64,000 nt of DNA from Symmetrospora coprosmae (lineage: Eukaryota > Basidiomycota > Cystobasidiomycetes > Symmetrosporaceae): positions 269,673 to 333,672 of the forward strand of contig VUYT01000022.1 in assembly GCA_008802785.1 (NCBI GenBank), in the 5' to 3' direction. Below, piece by piece: positions 55,014-64,000 of this stretch (the stretch's first letter is position 1; each line of letters starts with the position of its first letter). Position numbers and translations under genes: made by a program. Under the pieces are notes generated by a model. It saw only the letters and a program-made list of their open reading frames with translations. It had not been told where the DNA came from and did not search any database.

Positions 55014-57803
55014 TCACGGCGTATGCCTCCGCAACCTCTTCCACTGGATCCGCCTTGCTCCTCCTGCTCGAGCTTGCTGGTTCGACAGCTTAATGAGTGG
55101 CACCATCGTCGGTCTGCGGAGCCGAGAGAACGTCAGCAGTGCATGCAGGCGCAACCGCCGAGACAACGCCTGCTCACCGTCCGTGCGCGCATACGAACGG
55201 GTAGTCTGCGGTGGCAAGCTGCGCCAGAAGCCGGTTGCTCTGCTCGACAGATAGCTCATCGTTGAACATAATGGCGCCTGGAAGTCCGACTCGTTAGCGC
55301 GGGCACCGGTCACCTCGACTTGCGGAGCCTACCCACCTCGGCAGGCTTTGGAGTTGATGAGATCGATCAGAAGCTCTGGACAGTGTCGCACAATCGTCGT
55401 CCAAGCTTGCCGGTCGCCTTGTCGAGGCGCGTATGTGCCCGTCTCGGCTAGCTGTGGAAGATACCGCTTGATGAGAAGCTGGACTAGCCTCGTCTCCATC
55501 ATCAAACGTTCTGCGACGACCGCAGGGACTGCCAGAACGGTGATCTGCTCCGCTGAAGTGCCGACCTCAACGACGACACCCCATCGAGCGAGATCGGTAA
55601 CGTGCAGCTGGACGGCCATCACCTCCGATCGTGAAAGCAGGATGTGCCTCGACTCCTGCAATGTCATGATTTCTACCCTGCCCTCTTGCACCTGCAAGCA
55701 ATACTCCTTGAGAAGAGCTTCGACGCGTACGCGCTCATCCGCAGCATGCTGATCGAGGAGGAGCAGCATCTCGTTGGAAAGGCTCGATCCGGGCAGTTTG
55801 CATAGCAGGAACTTCCGGTCGACCTGCTCGATGAACACGAGCTTCTCCACCTCCTCCTTGCTCATATCATGTGTAAGGTGGATGGTTCTCGTCTCGGCGC
55901 CGTGTCTGGCGGGAATCGATGCTAACGGTGCTTGGAAGGTCTTGACAGTCTTCCTGGCTGTTGGGAAGACTGGGTTTGACCAATCGCCCAAGGTTCTTCG
56001 CAGCCATTCTGGAGTCTCCAGGCTCTGTGATGCCGGGTGGCTGATGCTCGATGGCGGCCCTTGCCGAATGAACGTCCTATCCCTCTGAAAGCGCGGTACA
56101 GAGCGTTTGCCGGCCTGCCCCGCATCAGCGGCCTCCTGGGAATGGAACGTTGTGCTACTGGTCGTACAGCAAATATCCACAGCCTGCATGCATGTGTCTT
56201 TAAGCGTTTTGAACCTCCTCAATCACATCGTCTCGCCAGGACTTACTGGCAAATCGGCCACCAGGAGCGGAGGATGTCTGTAGGAAGGCTGACGTCGCAC
56301 GGCTGTCGACGGCGATGGGGCAGCTTCTCGCGGAGACGATACAGACTGAGAAAGTGCCAGAGCGGCGTTTGCCGGGTGTTCAGCAAGAAAGCCGTGTCGA
56401 ATGAGAAAGCCTTCAACAGCTGAGCTGATGAGCAGGAGCACTCGCTCGGCTTCCTGCACGGGCAGACCCTTGTCAGCTCATTCGATAGTGTAGACACGTA
56501 TCGCGTGTCACGCACGTGAAAGTGGACTATCCGCTTGGTCGGCTCTAAACCAATATCGACTTTCGCCGGCGGGACGTCCATGTCCAAGCAGAACACCGGG
56601 TGGTGGTCGAGGTGCTTCCGCGGCGATTCCGTTAGAGCGAAGCCCTTGCTCGGCGAAACCTCGTTCTCCTGGAAACGAGACTCGAGCTCGGACCGCTTGG
56701 CGAAGGCGCTCCGGGCGAAGAGGGCGTTCGCCTTCTGGTGGATCTCGCACGCGGATATAGGCCTGCCGTTGACGTAGACTAGCTGAAGCTGCTTCGTGTG
56801 CGATGAGACAAGAGAGATGAAGCCAGTCATGCCGTATTCCCCATCGCGCTTGTCGATGGCATCGAACCGCTTGACGAGCCCCTTGCCGTAAATGCTGCCG
56901 AATCTTGCTACGACTGAGGGGTGAGCTGGGACGCTCATGATGCGCTCGAGGCTATCGTCGGCCCTCTCGAGATCCTGCAGGCTAAATGCGACAGCTGGGT
57001 GAATCACGGCAAGATGCTCTATTGCGCGGCGGATCTTGGCGGCTGTCGAGGTTTTATAGCTGGCAGACAGAGCAGCCTGCTTCCGCCTGACGGGCCACTT
57101 GTAGAAGAGGTCGCGAACGTGGATGCATGTGCCTGGCGATGTGCGCTCGGTGTACTTGCTGCGCCCGTTATAGAGCGTCTCGCCGCCCTGATGCGATGTG
57201 GGTCCCGGTGATTATCAGCGAACCGCTTTGACTATTGCGAAAAGGGGGCGGGCAAGGGACGCACATGTAGGACAGCTGAGTAAGTACCTCGATGCGAAGC
57301 ATGTCGACTGGTGATCTCGAGGAGTGATGCATCCGCAATGCTGGCCAGGGCTGCCAGTTCCGGCGGGCGTCCGAGATGAGCGGGAGCACTTTGCGCATGG
57401 CAAGATGCCGGCAACGCACCTTCGCCTCGGTACCCATAGGTAGTGACACTCTCGAGACTGCTGACGTCGCTGGCTTTCGATGTGTCTGTCGGGCAGAGAG
57501 ATCCGCTTCAGTCTGCCGAGCCGGCGCCACAACCATGATGCGCGTGGAACGCATCGCGACGAGCACATCCCGCTCACGATATCGCTTCCCAACGATCGCG
57601 AGGCCTTGCTTGTCTATGCCATCGCCGTTGTCGGTCACACGACACTGCCAACCGTCCACGCCGAAAGCGACTTCTATGCTGGTCGCGCGAGCATCCAGCG
57701 AGTTCTGGACGAGCTCGACCACGCACCCCGGCAGTGATTGTATAATGAAGGAGGAGCGAAGTTGACTGATCACGTCCGCTGGCAGAGCCCGGATGCTCGA
57801 CAT
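55014..57803 (-). CDS. MLH3: MutL homolog 3 (DNA mismatch repair / meiotic endonuclease)
   Basis: Partner of MLH1 in MutL-gamma. Model: 57803-57578, 57485-57420, 57350-57288, 57231-57224, 57187-56516, 56453-56247, 56183-55337, 55277-55178, 55113-55014; 762 residues in frame. GHKL ATPase: ELVQNSLDA (catalytic Glu30), VTDNGDGID, TTYGYRGEALASIAD. An MLH3-type run is TSPGTCIHVRDLFYKWP. C-terminal endonuclease motif DQHAADERVRVE (about 557-568), then SKACRGAIMFNDELS and FVCAHGRPTMVPL, which hold the usual ACR and metal-binding Cys/His elements. DQHAADER and CAHGRP point to MLH3 rather than PMS1. The fourth exon is 8 nt. Its stop lies 168 bp upstream of the GTPase gene start on the same strand. An upstream in-frame Met at about 57905 is less likely. 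Confidence 0.92.
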
Positions 57804-57942
57804 CCCCACATCGGATGAGCGGATGGGCGCAACCGATAGGCAAGAGAACAAGGAGGGTGGGCCGTACATCGCGGTCTGAACAGTCCTCCTGAGAATACGC
57901 CACAAGAGGCCTCTCGCGATTACAACGATATGAGCGCTCTAT

Positions 57943-59757
57943 TCACTGCCCTTTGAAGGTTACGACGGTCTTGCCCTTCTTGGAGTCCGAGTGCGCCGCC
58001 TTGACGAGGTCGTTGATGTCGTCCAGCTTGTAGAGCGCGAGCGAGCTCTGCACGCGAGCGATGCGGAGACAGGTCAGCATCGGCCACGCAGGCAGCACAG
58101 ACCAGACTAGCGAGCCCACCTCGATGCCTTTCTCCGCGCACAAGTCGACCGTCTCCTGGAGAGCGCTCTGCGGGCCGAGCAGCGTCCCAACTACTCGGAT
58201 GTCTCGGAAGATGAGATCGCTGGAGGCTCAGTCAAATCAGCATTTGCTCTCCGTTCACCCAGTGAGGGGAAGCCGCGGCTACTCACACAAACTGGAAGGT
58301 GAAGCCTTTGGCTGGCTGCGAGACTGCTACGATGGTGCCATGTCTGGCAGTCAGCGCCACGCCATAGTCGACGCTCTCCTGCGGGTCCGCCAGGAGAACG
58401 GTGGCTGACGGATGAATAAGACGATAGAAGTGAGCATTGGTCCTCTTGGCAACGCTCTCGGAATGAATAACAGAGACTCGCCGTCTAGCCCTTCGAACGG
58501 CTTCTCGGGATCAAGCGCCCTGACTTGCTCTTTCGCCTTGTCTGCAGAGGTCTCCTTCGAGTTTAGCACGAGGTCGGGAGGGTACTTCAAGCTCTTGGTG
58601 AGCTCGATAGGCTCCTTGCGGGCGTCAATTCCGACAACTTTGTAACCCTGTACAGCAGAGCAGCGTTGAACGATATACGGGACAAGCGGTAAGCCTGGTG
58701 TACTGATCCGCATCCGCACGTCTGCTACTTACCTTGCATTTGGCCATCTGTACGCCTAGCGTGCCCAATGCACCTAGACCCACAAATCCGACGGTCTGGT
58801 TGTCGGAGGAATTGTACATTAAGCTCAATTACGTCCGACCAAACCTCTTCTTCCCCTCGGAGCGTGGAGACCTACCCCGCCAGCCTTCAGACCGTGCGCC
58901 TCGGCTTTCCTGATGGCCTGATAGATTGTCACACCGGCGCACATGAGTGGGGCTGCCTGCTCGAACGACATGCCGTCTGGGATCTTGGCAGCGCTGCGCG
59001 AGTCGATGATGCAGTACTCCGCAAAGCCGCCGTTAATGGTTACTCCCACCATTCTGCGGGTGACATTGGAGCGTGTCGGCGAGTGTCAGACCCCGCGCCA
59101 TCAGGGAGCTAGTAGAGGCGGATGGGCCGGGCGCACCCTTCTAGTCCGGTGCAGTAGGTCTGGTCGCCGTAGTGCTTGCAATCGGGGCATTCGCCACAGT
59201 ATCCCTTCATCGCCTCAGAACCTACGCGCTCTCCAAGCTGCGAAGTCGTCAGCTAGCATCGGATGTCAGCTCTGCTGAAAGGCCCACCTTGTGCTTTGCG
59301 AGCTTCTTGGCCTCGTCGCCCATGGCTACAATAGTTCCAGCCGGTTCATGAGAGCCCTGAAGATACGAGGAGCCGAGTCGATATTAAGTCACGTTGAATG
59401 GGGATGTCTGGCAGGCGAGCTTGCACGGCATACGGTTATTGGGACTTTACAGCCCATGCTCTCGAATTCGCCATTTGCGACCATGGCATCCTGCACGCGG
59501 GGCGACGAGCTATGACGTCAATGGGGCAGGCCAGGGCGAGCGGGAAGGAGCGTCAATAGCGGCGCACAGTGTGGCAGAAGCCGGCTGCTCCAAGCTTGAT
59601 GAGATACTCATAGCCTTTCGGGGTAGGCACGTCAACTTTGTTGATTTTGTACTCGCTGCTTTCGGTCCAGCCTGTCAGTCCGGAGGATCTCCGCTCCGAG
59701 TCGAGCTCGGAAGTTACCTCACGTCTTGCCAAACTCCTCAATCTGCGCGGCCTTCAT
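57943..59757 (-). CDS. Zinc-dependent alcohol dehydrogenase, ADH1-like
   Basis: Cytosolic NAD-type alcohol dehydrogenase. Model: 59757-59723, 59655-59568, 59490-59434, 59356-59288, 59237-59137, 59053-58876, 58795-58733, 58647-58482, 58404-58287, 58219-58120, 58047-57943; 359 residues in frame. Begins MKAAQIEEFGKT. Catalytic zinc: GAAGFCHTDAM and GSHEPAGTIVAMG. Structural zinc: YCGECPDCKHYGDQTYC. Rossmann: VGFVGLGALGTLGVQMA then VVGIDARKEP, with Asp after the second strand favouring NAD. The C-terminus LALYKLDDINDLVKAA is typical of fungal ADHs. The intron 58481-58405 begins GC rather than GT. In known enzymes the second ligand follows GHE; here it is SHE, which keeps His and Glu. Confidence 0.92.
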
Positions 59758-59959
59758 GGTTTGTGGGATCTGTGAGTCTGCCATCTTGCTTCGAACTATA
59801 TGCGTACGAGTGCGATGTTGGAGCGGAAGCGACCCATCCGTTCGGCGAGGACGCTTGAGCGGTTTCCGGCGCTTCCGACGCATGCCTTACTCTCTGGGCA
59901 GTAATGATACAGAAGTCGAGCGTACAGACTGCTTCAGACAGACGAACGCATAAAACACC
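59758..59959. other. Short intergenic
   Basis: About 200 bp holding the ADH promoter and the 3' flank of the proteasome gene. Nothing notable. Confidence 0.4.
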
Positions 59960-61116
59960 CTAGTCCATGCGGCACTTGAGCGTGCGTTTCGTGACCTTGT
60001 CCAACTCGATGATGTAGACAATGCCGCCCCACCCGCTGTATGCATCCCTGTCCAATGCCTGCATAGGGAGTGCTTGTCAGTTGGAACGTCGCTTCTGCTT
60101 TTTGATCAGTGGACGCATGCATACATTCAGCATCGCTTGAGAGATCGTCTCGAACAAGTCTTCTGGCCCGAGGTTTGGCTCCCACAGCGCTTCTGCCATT
60201 CCGAACAGCTTGCTCGATGCGGTTCCCGACACGACAAAGTCCTAGCTCGCACGAAGGGAGTAATATGTCAGTGCCAGGCTGACTTGCGATGCCGCGCATG
60301 GCAATTTCGCTGACCTTTGCGAAGTTTAGACAGCCTATGAGATCCGCTGCGGCGATGAAGGGCGTTCCATCGTTCTCGAGGCCTGGGAGTATAGCGTCAG
60401 CACTTTGTAAATACTTGCAGTGGGCCCAGGGAGCGCGCTCACCAGCTACGACGGGCTCGATGAAGTACGGGCCGAACCTGTCGCAGCGGGTATCTCAGTC
60501 TCGGCACAGCATGATGATAACCAGCACTAGCGCACCCACCTCTTCTCGTACAGTGTACTACTTGCGAGATGCGCGAATGTGCTTGGCGAGATCTCACGCT
60601 GCTCCTTCATCTTGTAGAGATTGACGCGGTTCCGTAGCTTCTGGTGCCTGCGAGTAAGGGACCGGCCGTGCTTGGTTCAGCTTGGAACGCCAGCAAGGAG
60701 CTCAGCAGCAGCAACGGCGGCAGCTCACACTGTAAGCGTGTCTGATGCGAGTCCTGGGAAACCAGCGTACGTCCTCGGCGTGATCTCAAAGACCTGGTGA
60801 GTGAGTAAGGCGGTGACGCGTGCGCGGCGTGTGTCGACAAGCGGCCCAGCGTATGACAGCGCAGGGAAGGGAAGAGGAGAACTCCTGTCAGCAGTGTACC
60901 GTCATAGATAGCATGCAGCTGCGGCCACTGCACCTTTTCAAAGTTGCAGTTGACGGTGAGGGCCTGGTTCCCGAGCCTGAGGTCACAGGCAATGGCGACG
61001 CACTTGTCTCCCAGCATGGCAATGCAGGAGCCGCCGTTGATTTCCCTGTATGTGAAGCAGACACGCATCAGTATGCCGCTGCGTCAATGCTGGCTGGGGC
61101 TGGGCCTTGCTCACAT
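59960..61116 (-). CDS. PUP3: 20S proteasome subunit beta-3
   Basis: Non-catalytic beta ring subunit. Exons: 61116-61115 (AT only), 61045-60934, 60793-60729, 60647-60540, 60477-60443, 60382-60315, 60241-60125, 60058-59960; 201 residues in frame. The start codon is split: AT, then an intron (GTGAGC...CATACAG), then G. The result, [20 protein letters not shown], aligns with the usual beta-3 N-terminus. Other motifs: [74 protein letters not shown] and the end [12 protein letters not shown]. No Thr nucleophile or propeptide is present, as expected. An in-frame ATG further upstream is not seen near the junction, so the split start is the simplest reading. Confidence 0.93.
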
Positions 61117-61643
61117 TGGATTCGACTGTCCGTGGCACGCAGCACCATCATCAGGCACGAGAGCGTCGTCAGCTTGGGCACAGGTGCGCTCTCCCAGGCA
61201 CGGCAATGGGACACAGGCCAGGCGGCAGTGAGGCGAGCCCTCACCATGATGGCTGATGTGGTCGATGCTGCTGCTGCTGCTGCCGTGCCAGAGGTGTGTT
61301 AGCGGTGAGGATACAAGCGAGGTGCGAGCAACGGACGAGCAGCTCGTCGGGCAGCGAGCGACGCACGCAGGCGATCGACCTGGATGCAACGGACAGCCAC
61401 AATCCAGCGAAGCAAAGCAAGCTCTTTGTCCTTGACAGCCCTCATACAAACTCGTCTGAACTTCATCAGTCAGTCCGTATCGCCCCCTCTGCCTCCTCTG
61501 TCGTTGGCTTATTCGGTGAGACAATGTCCGTGAAGCTCCAACACGGGGACGGACGAGGAGCTGAAATAGCACAACCCTGCCTGACTGGAGCAACGGCACA
61601 GGGCAGACCCTCATATCCCCAGGTCCGTCTCATACACGCGGCA
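61117..61643. promoter_or_regulatory. Divergent promoter region (PUP3 / paraoxonase-like)
   Basis: About 530 bp between the start codons of two divergent genes. A short GCT/CTG run lies near 61270. Long chance frames on both strands are not protein-like. No proteasome-associated control element was recognised by eye. Confidence 0.4.
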
Positions 61644-63169
61644 ATGGCAGGCAAAGCCATCACGGTGGCTGTTCTCGGTGCGTCCTGCATGGCTGTCACC
61701 GGCAGCTCGGCAACCTCGCGACCCGTCTCCACCTTCCTGTCAGTCTGACCTGAGCGAGGCTTGTATACGCACCCTCGCAGGCGCTGCTGCGGTCGGCATC
61801 CAGACATGGCTTCTGCCCGTCGTCAATCATCTCGGAATCGGACGAGCAGTCCTGCCGCTCCACGATAACGTCCAATGCAAGCCTGTCAACGGGCTGGAAG
61901 CATGCGAGGGTGAGCTACGCACGACCGCGCTTCCCGTCTACCTTTTGCTGAGATGAGCTGAGCTGAGCTGTGCCTTGCATGCACGCTGAAGACCACTGGA
62001 TTCATCGGCAGAGCGGAATCAGCTACCTGCCGTGCTCGACCATCCCAGCCCGACAGCAGTGGTGCCCGGCCATGGACATGCTGAACGGCCGCGAGGTGGA
62101 GAAGCTCCCCGGTGATACAATCAAGATGTATGATACCAACACCGGCACAGTGTCGACCATCGTTATCGACAACCCTCCCGCGCACCTCGATGGCAAGCTG
62201 CATCTGCACGCCATTGACGCGTTCGCAGACCCGCGCGACCCGGAGAAGCTCACTTTCTTCATCAACAACCACGGCGTACCCACTGGAGGACAGAGCGCCC
62301 ACGCCGTAGGTGCAGACTCGACGGTCGAGATCTTTGAGGCGCGGCTCGGCAGCAAGAACTGGAAGCACGTTCAGACTGTCCGCCACGAGCTCATCCTGAC
62401 ACCCAACAACCTGCTGGCAACTGGACCGAGAAGCTTCTATGTCTCGAACGATCACTTTTCTAAAACCAGTCAGGTGGGCGCGTCCCACTGTGCGTCTCGC
62501 TCTCTGGACATCGGGCTGAGATTCTTACTCGGAATTAGCTCCGCACGCTGCCTCTGATCCGCCTACCTGGAGCAAAGTCCAGCATCGTGCACTGTCAAGC
62601 TTCCTCGGGGGCGGGACAGGCGCCTGACTGCATCGAAGCCGCATCTGGCATCCAGTACCCAAACGGCATCGCAAAAGGGCCCGAGTCGACCCTCTACGTC
62701 GCTTCCACTGCGCTGGGGACCGTGCAGCAGCTGCACATTCAGGCCGACTGGACGCTGACCGAGGGCGACCGCGTTGCCAGTGTGAAGCGGCCCATCGACA
62801 ACATCCACGTCACGGAGGACGGCGAGGTCGTCCTGGCCACCATTCCAAAGGTGCTCAAGTTCGTCGAGAGGGCCAAGAAGGCTGGTGGAAACAGCGAGAC
62901 GGAAGTGTGGAGCGTGCGCAACGAGACGAGTGACCAGAAGTGGGTGATATCGCACTTCCACGAGAATGAGCAGGAGGCTAACCTCGCTTTGCGCCCTTTA
63001 CCGCAGATTCTACGGCTCAAAGTACAGCCACAGCCTGCTCTATGCTGATGCCGTGGGGGATGTGGCGCCTGGAACGACGAATGCCCAGCTATACAAGGGC
63101 AAGCTGTACCTGACCGGATTGACAACGCCGAACCTTGTTGTCTGCGAGCACGGTACCTACAAGCGGTAG
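61644..63169 (+). CDS. Paraoxonase/arylesterase-like six-bladed propeller protein
   Basis: Model: 61644-61677, 61781-61909, 61992-62473, 62539-62939, 63007-63169; 402 residues in frame. An N-terminal hydrophobic segment (ITVAVLGAAAVGIQTWLLPV) could be a signal anchor, as in animal paraoxonases where it is retained. Propeller segments: EDHWIHRQSGISYLPC, LHLHAIDAFADPRDPEKLTF, FINNHGVPTG, PNNLLATGPRSFYVSND, GIQYPNGIAKGPESTLYVAS and GKLYLTGLTTPNLVVCEHGT. FINNHG and GPRSFYVSNDH fit the PON family, in which Asn/Asp residues bind calcium. The family hydrolyses lactones and aryl esters; the native substrate here is unknown. Confidence 0.83.
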
Positions 63170-64000
63170 GCAAGGCTTGTAGGCTCGCAGCTTTCAGGCT
63201 GCAGCTTCGCTCTCCGTCTCTGTTCCTCTCTATTCGTCTGTCGAATGTAGCTCTTTGTCCCATATCATCCGGCGATCCAGTAATGAAGATGTCCTGCGAT
63301 CAGCTGGCTCGCACGTCTGTCTCCGTTAATTTGCCACTGACGGCCTCGCCCGAACTGCTTTGACGCTGTCATGAGCATCTGTCACTACGGGCAATCGGGC
63401 TTCACTTTCTGCCGAGTGATGCGGAGAGTGATACCGGCGCACCTTTTCGTCACTTTTCCAGTCACGGTAGCCTCAACGGCTTTGTCACTCGCCCAACAGA
63501 CCAATACTCACTCGACGGCTGCGCCAGTCTCCTGAAAGGAACTTTTTAGTCAGAAGCAGCTGCCGACCCGCTGGTTTACAAGGTCCGATGGCGTACGCAA
63601 GCAACTCAAATGAGAGCTCTAGCTGTAGAGAGGGCCGGTCGACAACTGCTTCCTCCAATAGATGAAAGGGCTGTATGGAACCGCCCAAAGGCAGCACGGA
63701 CCTTCCATAGGACGACCCGGACGTCCGCTCGGGTCCTAACACGTAGCTGTGGTGCTTGATCAAGCAAACCTGCACTTCCAAGGAGGCATACACTCATTAC
63801 AAAGGTTTTGCTAGTACATCCCGATTACAATAGCAATGCGCTCACGGATAAGTAATGCCAGAGTCTGCCTCGCGTACCCGACACCTGCGACACAGGTGTC
63901 TAGATCCAGACGAATGACTAATGGGACAAGATAACCGGCAACGTTAGTGAAAATGGAGATAAGATAAGGAATAGTACTGAACGTCACAGACATCTACCAT
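63170..64000. other. Right edge, no supported gene
   Basis: About 830 bp after the paraoxonase-like gene, visibly less GC-rich toward the end. On the minus strand a 60-codon frame (63993-63811) reads as a hydrophobic, helix-like peptide (VTFSTIPYLISIFTNVAGYL), and another frame (63793-63485) is open but shows no family. A gene entering from the right cannot be excluded. Confidence 0.3.

Noticed and set aside
1-64000. tRNA, rRNA, CRISPR, LTR/transposon or viral segments
   Set aside because: No cloverleaf with a credible T-loop, no repeat-spacer array, no reverse transcriptase, integrase or transposase motif was found by reading. Dedicated scans could still find a short element.

Overview
The window reads as nuclear DNA of a GC-rich, intron-dense fungus, most likely a basidiomycete and possibly a yeast-like Ustilaginomycotina. 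The reasons are single genes on both strands rather than operons, spliceosomal introns mostly of 45-80 nt (GTGAGT/GTATGT donors, CTGAC-like branch sites, CAG/TAG acceptors) and fungal proteins such as HIS5, Elp6 and a vacuolar SulP-STAS-cNMP protein. The lineage is an inference. I saw no rRNA, CRISPR array, transposon or convincing tRNA. I built gene models by joining reading frames at plausible splice sites. For most genes the summed exon length is an exact multiple of three, which is the main internal check.

0-25 kb: topoisomerase I (5' end cut by the window), a DUF4336 metallo-hydrolase-like gene, a senescence-domain protein, a decayed or badly resolved locus (7.8-9.6 kb), three low-complexity or nuclear-type proteins (two sharing a C-terminal module), an NADP-type zinc alcohol dehydrogenase, a TRAIP-like RING/coiled-coil protein, a divergent pair of 40S ribosomal genes (uS8 and eS17) and a membrane-anchored GH15 glucoamylase.

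25-44.4 kb: a 14-TM DHA2-type MFS transporter, a single-pass Ser-rich membrane protein, two inverted paralogous small proteins flanking ELP6, a phospholipase D with an apparent homopolymer frameshift, a 1363-residue SulP-STAS-cNMP (Vsb1-like) transporter and HIS5.

44.4-64 kb: two tandem M50B-type zinc-metallopeptidase-like membrane genes, one carrying a perfect in-frame 96-bp duplication. Then come CIA1, an orphan multi-pass membrane protein, a long disordered membrane protein ending in a Ras-like GTPase domain, MLH3, an NAD-type zinc alcohol dehydrogenase, proteasome beta-3, a paraoxonase-like protein and an unresolved AT-richer right edge.

Most genes are housekeeping and need no joint pathway. 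The items most worth a second look are the M50B pair with its fresh internal duplication, the membrane-tethered GTPase without a prenylation cysteine, the inverted small-protein pair around ELP6, the shared module of two neighbouring genes, and a cluster of splicing oddities: an AT-AG intron, GC-AG introns, a split start codon, exons holding only a start or stop codon, and 8-9 nt microexons.
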